Of a DNA stretch of 64,000 bases, positions 51,205 through 59,393 are shown piece by piece (the first letter of the stretch is position 1; every line of letters starts with the position of its first letter). The stretch is from Rhodoferax potami. Its GTDB lineage: Bacteria; Pseudomonadota; Gammaproteobacteria; Burkholderiales; Burkholderiaceae_C. The notes beneath the pieces are model-generated. The model ran no database searches and had not been told where the DNA came from. It saw only the letters and a list, made by a program, of their open reading frames with translations. The translations under genes and the position numbers were made by a program. The stretch spans positions 310,001 to 374,000 of the forward strand of contig NZ_JAVBIJ010000001.1 of NCBI RefSeq assembly GCF_032193765.1, written 5' to 3'.

Positions 51205-54200
51205 TTAAAAGTAATTGCGGTAACGCAGGGTCAAGGTTCTGCCCGGGCCGTTGCTGCTGGCAAGGCCATCGATGTGTTGGAGTTCGATACGTATCAAGTC
51301 CCGCCCGAACACCGAGCCCGCCAGGCCGACTTGCGAGGAGTAGCCCTCGCCGGCTTGGGAGTCATGGCGCAAACAGGCATCGACAAAAGGGCGCCAGCCT
51401 CGGCTGAATCCGTTTTGCAAGCTCTGCCCGCCCAAGTTTTCGCCCATGCCAAGGCACAGGCCCCAGCTGGTGCTGCTTTCCGGCAAGAAATAGTTGGTGG
51501 TGCTGAGCGTGCCTGCACTCACGGCTTGCTGAAACGCTTCCGGGTAGCGTTGCAGCGAATCGGCACTCGGCCCGTCGTCGCGGTCGAAGACTTGTCTGCG
51601 CAAGTTGACGCGGAGTCGCCAGTCCGGATAGTCCACCCGCAGGCGGTATCCGGCTTCGAGTTCGAGAGACTGACCACGTCCGAGACCGTCACCGAGTTGG
51701 CTGTAATAGCGCTTTACTGCCGGGGTGGCTTGCAGGTTGAGGCGTTTGTCCAGCTGGGCACCGAGGGTGGTGCTCAGGCTGTCTTCTGCGCCTGCAATTT
51801 GCATGGCGGGGCTGGCCTGGCTGGCATTGCCGATGTCCAGGCGGGTGCTCCACTGAAGCCCATACGGCAGACGGAGTGACTGGCTGAGTTGCGCCCCATT
51901 CATGGTGCCCAGCTCCCGGCGCTGGAACAGGGTGAGCGCCCCGTTTTGCCCGGGGCTGGCCCATTGGAGGCCCAGGTTGTTGAGTTGCTCGGTATCGGTG
52001 AGCAGCGTTTGCAGTCCTGCATCGCCTGAGGTTTGCCGGGCTCCGGTCCAGCCCAGGGTTGCAACCAGCCCTTGTTTCACCGGCCACTGGGCATGCTGCC
52101 CGACCGAAAAGTTGCTGAAGCTGCCTGCGTTTTCGCTCTTCAGCGTGCTCTCCAGATAGGCCGCCTGGGCGGGCGCGTGCTGGCGCCAACGGTCGTACAA
52201 GGCCTCGTCATCCGGGCTGCGCGTGAGTCCATTGAATGCTGTGGTCAGTGCCTCAGCGTGCAGACCCATGGCGCGTTCGATGTCATAGCGGTTGTAGATC
52301 GGCAGTGCCTCGCGTTGGGTCTGCAGCAGGTCGTCCATGTCCCGGGTGTCTCCGGTTTGCAGGGCTACTTGGGCCCGACCCCATACGGGCGCTTGGGCCT
52401 GCTCACGGAAGCGGCGGGTCATCCACGTCCGCGCATTGACAAATTGTTCGGTGCTGATGGCCCAGGCCAATATCAGTTCGGTCGTCTCCGGGGCGGAAGC
52501 GTCGGCGGGTAGTGCCTTGAGGCTGCGGGCCCAGTCGCGGGCTTGTTGCAGTGCAGGATCACCGGGCCGGTTCAAGAGCGAAAGCCTCAAGAGCGTGCGC
52601 CATTCGGCGCTGGACATCTCGGCCTCTGTGCGCGCTGTGTCTGCTGGAAACTGCGCCCGCAAGATCAGCCAGGCATGGCGGCGCACGCGTGCGGCCATGC
52701 CTGCTTGTTGGTTGCGTTCCAGTGCGTCGGCATAGTTCAGGAGGGTGAATGCATCCTGCGGCGCCTTTGCCACGATGCGTTGGTACCAGCTGAGTGCCTG
52801 CCGTGGTTGGTTAAGCACCTGGTGGCCTGCAGCAAAGGCAGGCCAATAGTCCGCATCCCCGCCATTACTCTGGTAGTGCTTGAGGGCCACGGCTAGCTCC
52901 GCGGTGCGTTGCTGGTCTATCAAAAACCACAAGCTGCTGAGCCCCACGGTTTTGGACACCGGCTCCATCACCATGGCCCGGCGCAGATCGGCCCACGCGT
53001 TATCTGCTTGTTTCAGGCCTTGCGCATACCGGGCGCGTAGCAGCAAAAACTGGCTCGACGACTCGGCATCACTGAGTGCCGCCCCTTGCAAAAGCGCCAG
53101 CGCCTCGCCCATGCGGGTCCATTGGGCTTGGTTGGCAAACATCTCCAGCGCCTGTGTCAGCAGGGCAAAGGTACCAAAGCGGCGGTACCCTTCCAACGCG
53201 AGGTTCGCGGCCTGGTCTGTTTGTTGTACGCCGGCTAATGCCACGAGGCGGCCCCAATCGTCACTGGTAGCCGATTCACTTTTGACGTAATTGGCATAGG
53301 CCCCGCGTGCAATGTCCACGCGCTGCAGGTCCCAAGCCACTTCACCCAACAGGCGCCAGAATTCCGAGGCCTCGGGGGGCACGCGTGCTTCGTGGCTCTG
53401 CATAAATGCAAGGGCTTCCGGCAGCCGGTTGCTGCGGACGTAGACCATCACCACATCGAGCACCGCGCCCAGCGAAAAGGGGTTTGCCTGGCTGCGCAAA
53501 ATTTGCAGCTGCAGCGTGCGTGCGTCATTTCCGTAGTTGCCTGCAAGGCGCGCGGCGTATTCCAGCAGTTGCAGATCACCCCGCTGCAGGTACTGGGCTT
53601 CGAAGAACAGGGAGCCTTCTGCAGGCTGTGCGGACTCTTCAAAGAGCTTCAGCACTTCCACCATTTCCGCAGCGCTGAGCGGGCGACGTTTGGCCAGCGT
53701 TTGCCATGCGCTCAAGGGGACTTGGAGGTCTTCCATCTGCCATGCGAGTCGGGCCACATTGGCCAGAGTCTCTGCGTCCCGGGCGCCTTGTTGGAAGATA
53801 TAGGCCCACTGCTGCGCGGCAATCAGCGGCTGTTGGGTCCACTCCGCAACTTTCGCCAAGCGAAGGCGCCATTCCCGGTTCGCGGGAGCCATCTGCACCG
53901 CTGCACGGGCAATCTGCAGAGCCGGTTGCAAGTCCCCGGTGCTGAGCAGCACACCATAAGACAGGGCCATGTCTTCGAGGTTCAGGTTGCGCAGGGTCAG
54001 GCCCGTCGCTTTGCCGTCGTCAGGTCTATAGGACTTGGGTGTGATGATCTCTGGCGCCCTGACAGGAGCCGGCTGGGCAGGCTGGACAGGCGAGGGAGAT
54101 GGCGACGAAGGGGGCGCGGGTGTCGCGGGTTTAGGCTGCAGGGGTTCTGCGGCCTGGGGGCGCGCATCTTGCGCGAGCGGGGCATTCGAGGTCCAGTTGG

Positions 54201-54516
54201 TCTGCAGCAGCAACTCGGGGCGCAGCACCGCGATGCGAAGCTGGGCACCCGGGATGGCGCGGCCCGAGAGGGCGCGCCGCGCCTCTTCGGTGCTACGCCA
54301 AAAGCCAGCCCGCAAGGTGAATTGATTTCCGCGCTTCTCCAAGCGGAGAAAGGGCAAATTCCGGTGCTGCTCGTAGAGGCTTTGCAAACCTTTCAGCTCC
54401 GTGCTACTGGCGATTTGCAGGGATTGGTAATCTTGGCCCGGTGTCGGGTTTTCTTGGGCCCACGCAGCGCCCCAAGCAGGGTAAAGCGCAAGGATCCAGG
54501 CATGGCGCAGGCTCAA
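51205..54516 (-). CDS. pelB: PelB outer-membrane porin part with TPR region (second half of a split PelB)
   Basis: 1103 residues. It begins with its own cleavable signal peptide (HAWILALYPAWGAAWAQ), then a SPOR-like segment (~30-100), a Pro-rich linker (~130-160), a long TPR superhelix (~170-720) and a C-terminal beta-barrel (~790-1103) ending in an aromatic residue (LTLRYRNYF) as barrel proteins do. PelB exports the polymer and its TPRs contact PelA. P. aeruginosa PelB is a single ~1193-residue protein anchored by an N-terminal helix; here that anchor is encoded by the preceding gene. The start overlaps that gene by four bases (ATGA). Confidence 0.92.
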   Translation of the reverse strand: MSLRHAWILALYPAWGAAWAQENPTPGQDYQSLQIASSTELKGLQSLYEQHRNLPFLRLEKRGNQFTLRAGFWRSTEEARRALSGRAIPGAQLRIAVLRPELLLQTNWTSNAPLAQDARPQAAEPLQPKPATPAPPSSPSPSPVQPAQPAPVRAPEIITPKSYRPDDGKATGLTLRNLNLEDMALSYGVLLSTGDLQPALQIARAAVQMAPANREWRLRLAKVAEWTQQPLIAAQQWAYIFQQGARDAETLANVARLAWQMEDLQVPLSAWQTLAKRRPLSAAEMVEVLKLFEESAQPAEGSLFFEAQYLQRGDLQLLEYAARLAGNYGNDARTLQLQILRSQANPFSLGAVLDVVMVYVRSNRLPEALAFMQSHEARVPPEASEFWRLLGEVAWDLQRVDIARGAYANYVKSESATSDDWGRLVALAGVQQTDQAANLALEGYRRFGTFALLTQALEMFANQAQWTRMGEALALLQGAALSDAESSSQFLLLRARYAQGLKQADNAWADLRRAMVMEPVSKTVGLSSLWFLIDQQRTAELAVALKHYQSNGGDADYWPAFAAGHQVLNQPRQALSWYQRIVAKAPQDAFTLLNYADALERNQQAGMAARVRRHAWLILRAQFPADTARTEAEMSSAEWRTLLRLSLLNRPGDPALQQARDWARSLKALPADASAPETTELILAWAISTEQFVNARTWMTRRFREQAQAPVWGRAQVALQTGDTRDMDDLLQTQREALPIYNRYDIERAMGLHAEALTTAFNGLTRSPDDEALYDRWRQHAPAQAAYLESTLKSENAGSFSNFSVGQHAQWPVKQGLVATLGWTGARQTSGDAGLQTLLTDTEQLNNLGLQWASPGQNGALTLFQRRELGTMNGAQLSQSLRLPYGLQWSTRLDIGNASQASPAMQIAGAEDSLSTTLGAQLDKRLNLQATPAVKRYYSQLGDGLGRGQSLELEAGYRLRVDYPDWRLRVNLRRQVFDRDDGPSADSLQRYPEAFQQAVSAGTLSTTNYFLPESSTSWGLCLGMGENLGGQSLQNGFSRGWRPFVDACLRHDSQAGEGYSSQVGLAGSVFGRDLIRIELQHIDGLASSNGPGRTLTLRYRNYF

Positions 54517-55397
54517 GGTTGCGCTCCTTGCGGCTGAAAAATCAGGGCTTTGGCATAGGCGTTGGCCTCGTTCGGATAACCCGCCGCCAGGGCAACATGT
54601 GCCAGGTAGCGCAGCGTGACCCTGTCTTGCGCCAGTGCGCCCAGGTGTGTGTTCGCAGCGCTCATGGTGCGGGCGTACAAGCCGCCTGCCATCAGGGTGT
54701 CTACCCCGGCCATGAACAGCCGCCGCTTGTCGGTGTACGGTTCTGTTTGCTGCTGTGCCATGAAGTAATACCTTGCCGCTTGCTCATAGTTGCCACGTGC
54801 CAAGCCGCGCACGGCATAACGTTCCAAGGCATCAGGGCCACTGGATTTCTGGGTTTTTGCGATGAACTGCAAACCCGCATCTGGGTTGTCGAGCGTGAAG
54901 GCCAGATCTGCAAACTTCTGGGCCATGCTCTCTGTCATTGGGTCTGCGAGCGCCGGATCCAGAAACGCGGGCAGTCCTTGGCGGAGTTCAGCCAGTTGCT
55001 CGGCGTTGGTGCTTTTTTGCAAGCGGCGGTCATAAGCGCTCAGCAAAATTGTGCGGGCAGCGGTGCGTTGACGCAGGTCGCCCTCTGCTGCGGCTGAGAG
55101 CAGCATCAGTCTCAGGGTCGGCAGGTCCAGTTTCTGTTGCTGCACGCGTGCGAGCAGCAAGGCAACATCGAGGTTGCCGGCACTGGCCCGGTACAGGTTT
55201 TGAATGTAGGACAGTGTGAGCTCATCGAGCGTTTCTTGCTCGTAAAGCTTGGCTACCAGTTCCTTGCGCGGAAACACGACAGCCAGAAGAGTCAGCACCA
55301 TGAAGCCGATGAGTAGCAGTTGCCAACCCGTCGCCAGCTTCAGGCGTGGAATCTCTCCATCAATTCCTGCATAGCGCTTCGAGCGATGGGGCAACAT
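54513..55397 (-). CDS. PelB N-terminal-like, membrane-anchored TPR protein
   Basis: 294 residues from the ATG at 55397; a TTG at 55412 would add five. A single transmembrane helix (WQLLLIGFMVLTLLAVVFP) follows a short basic cytosolic stretch, and the rest is periplasmic TPR-like helix (LSYIQNLYRASAGNLDVALLLARVQQQKLDLPTLRLMLLSAAAEG; YEQAARYYFMAQQQTEPYTDKRRLFMAGVDTLMAGGLYART). This is what the N-terminus of one-piece PelB looks like. It overlaps pelA upstream and the PelB barrel gene downstream, so a separate inner-membrane TPR subunit is probable. Confidence 0.8.
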   Translation of the reverse strand: MLPHRSKRYAGIDGEIPRLKLATGWQLLLIGFMVLTLLAVVFPRKELVAKLYEQETLDELTLSYIQNLYRASAGNLDVALLLARVQQQKLDLPTLRLMLLSAAAEGDLRQRTAARTILLSAYDRRLQKSTNAEQLAELRQGLPAFLDPALADPMTESMAQKFADLAFTLDNPDAGLQFIAKTQKSSGPDALERYAVRGLARGNYEQAARYYFMAQQQTEPYTDKRRLFMAGVDTLMAGGLYARTMSAANTHLGALAQDRVTLRYLAHVALAAGYPNEANAYAKALIFQPQGAQP

Positions 55398-58113
55398 GTT
55401 CAGTGAGTTCAAAGTGAGAGAAGGAGCCTTCCTGGCGGAGGGGCGTTAACTTGCGGTTGCCCAGGCGCACATCGCAGTCCTGAACATTCTTCAGGGTGAA
55501 TTGCAGTGGCACATGGCCGCTCAAACTCCAGCGCACGCCGGTGGAGGCGTGTTGCACGTCGGTCACCCGGGCATTGGCAGACACTAACAGCGGCCGGTTG
55601 GTTGGTGCGCCGGGCGACGCTACCCAGGACACCGAATCTGTATGCAAGTGGACATACCGGTCGCCACTATCCGCGGTGTAGCCGGCAATTCCCCGGCTGG
55701 ACTCGAGGTCCGGCAATGGCACCGCGGCAGGGAGCCGGAGGCTGCGCAGTGCACTCGCACCCCGGATTTGCCATCCTTGAGGGGTTCTGGCGATCGACAA
55801 GTCCTGAAAATCCATCACCTTGCGCGCATAGTCGGCAATGTGCACCGGCGTGACTGGCTGGCTCAGCGCGTACTGGAAAATTTTGTCCAGGGTTTGTACG
55901 CCGGCACGCTTGGTCGCCAGATACGTGTGAAAGTAAATATTGATGGGCTTGAGTCTGCGCGGGGACTCGGTGAGTTGGAAGGTTTCAATCACCCGCTCAA
56001 ACTCGTAATACGGACCCAGCCAGTTGTTGGTGTAAACGTTTTCGTTCTGGTTGGGTGCAAAAACCTGAAAACCACCGGCCCGCTGCAGGCCCAGACCCTC
56101 GACGTAAGTGAGGCTCGGGTTCGAGCGTGTGGCTACTGTGTCGCCGCCATTCATGTTGACAATGCCCGCGGCCGCTACTGCGCGCAGCGCTTCGCTGGTC
56201 GGGATGCAGTCGCCGGTCCAGAGGAATACTTCCACCTTTTTCCCGCGCGGGGCCAAGCGGCGCTCAATGTAGGCGATGGACCCATCGACCTCGCGTTTCA
56301 CATCGAAGCGGTAACCGGGGATGCGCAGGTTGTAGCTGTCCGAGCCTTCACCCGCGCTGGCCTTGTACCAGAAGAAGGGGTGGGAGTAGCTGTGGGATGC
56401 GATGGCCACATGGGGCGCTGCAAAGATCTCTTTGGCCACTTTTTCGGCAAGCGGCGAGAGACCGGGGTACAGGCCGTCCGGTGCAATTTCAGCTTCAATG
56501 ACCGAGATAGTCATCGGCAGCGCGTATTTGCGCACCACACGGTCACGGACCATTTCACCGGCGATGGGGTTGCCCGGCGTTTCGGAGCGGCTGATAAAGC
56601 CATCGCCGTCCATGTGGATCATGAGCATGCGTTTGCCGGATTCGGTGGTGGTGTCCGGGATGGGCATCTCTGGCAGGCGCAGCGCCTGGCTCAAGAAGTC
56701 AAACGGGTTCACCACCCAGCGGCTGCCCAGTTCGCCGGGCAGAACCGAGGTCACAAACGGCGAGCTCACAAAGCCACCCCATGGGGTGATGGCCGCTGCT
56801 TGCTGGGTGCGATCGGCCTGCATCAGCACCAGCAGAGGCTGTGCGCCCTCGACAGTCATCCCCGCAAAGCTGTCAAGCGCAGGCGTTGGCGCCCGCTCAA
56901 ACCCCATGATCCCGCTTTGTTGCACCACGGTGATCGGGGCAATTGCACCGGAGGTGGGCGTGAGGGTGATGCCCAAAGTGCTGCGCAAATTGCTGTCGAG
57001 CAGGGTGCCCGGCATGTTGAGCCATGCCACGGGTACCGTGTCTTGCACTTGTTTGCGCAGCCAGCCCGACAAGCGCTGCTGCTCTGCGGTGGTGGCTGGG
57101 ACCGTTTGCCAAATCACTATGCCCGCATACCGCCCTTTCAAGGGGTGGTCGGGTAGCTGGCTGGCGTCGACAAACTCCGGCACATAGCCCAGATAGTTCA
57201 GTGGCAGCGACAGCATGCGCACGGGATCGAGGTAGCGCAGCGAAGCCTCATTGACCGGTGTGCTGTGTACGACCAGTACCTTTCGCGGCATGGCTTCGAC
57301 GCTGCCAACCCCAATGCTGGTGAGGTCGGGCGTAGTCACCCAAGGGGTAAAGCCGAGAGCCCGGATCTGCTCCGCGGTGGTGCGGGCCAATGCCCTGTCG
57401 TTTGCGGGCACGTAGTCGATCGCGAGGACCGGCAAACCATAGGTGTTTTTGACGGTCGAGAGTTGCCCCATTAACCATTCGCGGTCTGCCCCGGGCACCG
57501 GCCGGAAGCGGTTTTTTCCGGCATCAAACCCTTGAAACAGGGACTCTGCCGCCACCATGTCCACGAGTGAATGGGTCTTGCCGAGGATTTCGAAGCCGCG
57601 GTTGAAAATCAGCTTGGCTTGGGGATACCGTCGTTTGACCTCGCGCACCAGTTCAACCATGCCCGCTTCTTGTAAAGAGCGGCTTTCGGGCGTTTTGGAA
57701 AACAGGTGGTAAGAGTCCAGCGTGTCGAAAAAGAAACTCCGGTAGCCGGCGGCCCACAAAGGCTGGATCACGCGTTCTGCAAAGAAAACAGGCCACCCGG
57801 GCTGGGCTTGGTCAATCAGCCGGCTGCCCCAGTCTTTGTTTTCACCTTTGATCCAGGCCGCAGGAATGGCGGCGGCATAGGGTCGGCTGGGCTGTACTTC
57901 GCCCACCGCCACATAAGCTGCCAATTCGGGCGGACCATTTTTTATGGAGCGAGGCTCCGGCACATGGCCGGGATCCACCACCACCCGGTCAAACGCGCGC
58001 AGGAGTTCCCACGGTGGAGAGGCACCGTAATAAAGAGCCACGGAAGGACTGGCAGCGCTGGCTTGAGCCGCACAGGCGAAAGCAGCCAGCAAGCGGAAGA
58101 AGAGCTTTTTCAT
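55360..58113 (-). CDS. pelA: Pel deacetylase/hydrolase PelA
   Basis: 917 residues with a signal peptide (FRLLAAFACAAQASA). The N-terminal ~30-270 region is the glycoside-hydrolase-like domain (VALYYGASPPWELLRAFDRVVVDPGH; FFDTLDSYHLF; Glu190 in MVAAESLFQGFD is the likely acid). The middle is a bridging domain. The CE4 deacetylase domain begins near 495 with HMDGDG (Asp502, Asp504) and SHSYSHPF (His574, His578). PelA deacetylates GalNAc in Pel and can also cleave the polymer. First gene of the operon. Confidence 0.95.
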   Translation of the reverse strand: MKKLFFRLLAAFACAAQASAASPSVALYYGASPPWELLRAFDRVVVDPGHVPEPRSIKNGPPELAAYVAVGEVQPSRPYAAAIPAAWIKGENKDWGSRLIDQAQPGWPVFFAERVIQPLWAAGYRSFFFDTLDSYHLFSKTPESRSLQEAGMVELVREVKRRYPQAKLIFNRGFEILGKTHSLVDMVAAESLFQGFDAGKNRFRPVPGADREWLMGQLSTVKNTYGLPVLAIDYVPANDRALARTTAEQIRALGFTPWVTTPDLTSIGVGSVEAMPRKVLVVHSTPVNEASLRYLDPVRMLSLPLNYLGYVPEFVDASQLPDHPLKGRYAGIVIWQTVPATTAEQQRLSGWLRKQVQDTVPVAWLNMPGTLLDSNLRSTLGITLTPTSGAIAPITVVQQSGIMGFERAPTPALDSFAGMTVEGAQPLLVLMQADRTQQAAAITPWGGFVSSPFVTSVLPGELGSRWVVNPFDFLSQALRLPEMPIPDTTTESGKRMLMIHMDGDGFISRSETPGNPIAGEMVRDRVVRKYALPMTISVIEAEIAPDGLYPGLSPLAEKVAKEIFAAPHVAIASHSYSHPFFWYKASAGEGSDSYNLRIPGYRFDVKREVDGSIAYIERRLAPRGKKVEVFLWTGDCIPTSEALRAVAAAGIVNMNGGDTVATRSNPSLTYVEGLGLQRAGGFQVFAPNQNENVYTNNWLGPYYEFERVIETFQLTESPRRLKPINIYFHTYLATKRAGVQTLDKIFQYALSQPVTPVHIADYARKVMDFQDLSIARTPQGWQIRGASALRSLRLPAAVPLPDLESSRGIAGYTADSGDRYVHLHTDSVSWVASPGAPTNRPLLVSANARVTDVQHASTGVRWSLSGHVPLQFTLKNVQDCDVRLGNRKLTPLRQEGSFSHFELTEHVAPSLEALCRN

Positions 58114-58320
58114 TTTTTAGTGTGGCCTTATCGAAAACGTAGGCCATCAGGCTGAGGTAACGCACAGACCGCTTGAGCGAATCTGTAGTCGTAAACCCCT
58201 AGATGTGTGACGCGCGCAATCTTACGTGTCGTTACAGATTGTTTCTAGTTTTTTTAGGGTCGCAGAGTGCGGTTTTTCACAAAGTTGCGGTTTTTTTGCG
58301 AGGCGGCGTGCGCCAAACCA

Positions 58321-58334
58321 TTGATCTGTCTCAA
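58321..58334. promoter_or_regulatory. Candidate FNR/ANR/DNR-type box
   Basis: TTGATCTGTCTCAA matches the TTGAT-N4-ATCAA consensus with one mismatch. It lies 35 bases upstream of the Crp/Fnr regulator start and about 210 bases from pelA on the other side of the divergent gap. It could mediate autoregulation or oxygen control. Confidence 0.5.
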
Positions 58335-58368
58335 AGCGCAGCCCGGCGTCGGCGGGCATAGTGGTGCC

Positions 58369-59022
58369 ATGCTGTCACCCTCATCTACTCCTCCCCCTTC
58401 GTTTCTGGCCAGTGCACGCCTTGAACGCTGTGCGGCGGGCACCGTCCTGTTAAGTCGCGGTGACCCGACGGTGGCGGCTTGGTATCTGGAAAGTGGTCTG
58501 GTGCTCACGGGAATCAGCGGTGAGCCGGGTAGCCGCGACGAGCTGCTGGAGCATCAGCTCGGTCAGATGCAGGGCCCCTGTTGGCTCAACCCGACAGCTG
58601 CAGTGCTATCGCTGCCCGCCGTTGTGGACGTGGTTGCCCAGACGGAGGTGGTATTGCGCAAGATGCCGATGGCTGAATTCCAGGCAGCCCTGGCCGCCAA
58701 CCGCCAACTCAGCACCACCATGCTGACCGGCTTGGCCCAGGCGCACCGCGAACAAACCGAACTGGCGGTGAGTCGCCTGGCCAAGGGCGCCGAGGCGCGT
58801 TGCGCCGAATGGCTGCTGCAACATGCCGAATCGAATGACAAGGGTGGTTGCGCCGTGCAGCTGCAACAGCGCAAACGCCTGATTGCTGCACAGCTGGGCA
58901 TTGCACCCGAGACGCTCTCCCGCGTGCTGCGCCACCTGCGGGAACGCAGCCTCATCAGCGGCTCAGGCCGCACGGTGAATCTGGTAGACCCCAGCGGTTT
59001 GCGAACGCTTGCCGGGGTGTAA
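58369..59022 (+). CDS. Crp/Fnr family transcriptional regulator
   Basis: 217 residues from the ATG at 58369; the frame extends upstream to 58267 but the sequence there covers the FNR-like box. A cyclic-nucleotide-binding-like beta-roll (ASARLERCAAGTVLLSRGDPTVAAWYLESGLVLTG) leads to a dimerisation helix and a Crp-type helix-turn-helix (QQRKRLIAAQLGIAPETLSRVLRHLRERSLISG). No Fe-S cysteine cluster is visible at the N-terminus, so it is not a classic oxygen-sensing FNR. It is divergent from pelA and could control it; Crp/Fnr proteins responding to c-di-GMP control exopolysaccharides in Burkholderia. Confidence 0.88.
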   Translation: MLSPSSTPPPSFLASARLERCAAGTVLLSRGDPTVAAWYLESGLVLTGISGEPGSRDELLEHQLGQMQGPCWLNPTAAVLSLPAVVDVVAQTEVVLRKMPMAEFQAALAANRQLSTTMLTGLAQAHREQTELAVSRLAKGAEARCAEWLLQHAESNDKGGCAVQLQQRKRLIAAQLGIAPETLSRVLRHLRERSLISGSGRTVNLVDPSGLRTLAGV

Positions 59023-59108
59023 TCGCCACTTACATTTCGCAGCCTTTGCTCGCAGGCGCGACTGCGAATAGTTGCTACATTGCAGCGGTCTTTTCTACCG
59101 ATGCACTT

Positions 59109-59369
59109 ATGCGCAACTTGCTCAAGCTCTGGATCTTCCTTTTGACGTTGGGTATCTGGCCTGTTGCCACGGTGGTGTTCGTGGTCACCGTGGCATGGTC
59201 TTCCCCGGGCAACGCGGGCTGGCAACTCTGGCTACTGCCAGTCGGCATGGGCATCGCCATGTGGGGCGGAGCCCGGGCATTGAGCGAGGGCGGGGTCCGC
59301 TGGCCGGCATTCTTGGTCGCCCACTTGCCGTTCGCTGCGTGGTTGGTCTGGGCCCGCTACGGCGGGTGA
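59109..59369 (+). CDS. Small two-helix membrane protein
   Basis: 86 residues from the ATG at 59109. Two hydrophobic segments (LLKLWIFLLTLGIWPVATVVFVVTVAW; LWLLPVGMGIAMWGGARAL) are followed by a third moderately hydrophobic tail (WPAFLVAHLPFAAWLVWARY). No signal-type charge pattern or known domain is seen. It lies between the Crp/Fnr gene and the end of xdhB, with which it is convergent. I do not recognise a function. Confidence 0.55.
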   Translation: MRNLLKLWIFLLTLGIWPVATVVFVVTVAWSSPGNAGWQLWLLPVGMGIAMWGGARALSEGGVRWPAFLVAHLPFAAWLVWARYGG

Positions 59370-59393
59370 GGGGCAGGCCCCAAACCTTCGTGC

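Noticed and set aside
51205..55412. PelB split explained as a sequencing frameshift
   Set aside because: The second gene begins with an ATG overlapping the previous stop and has a complete signal peptide, which a random frameshift would not create.
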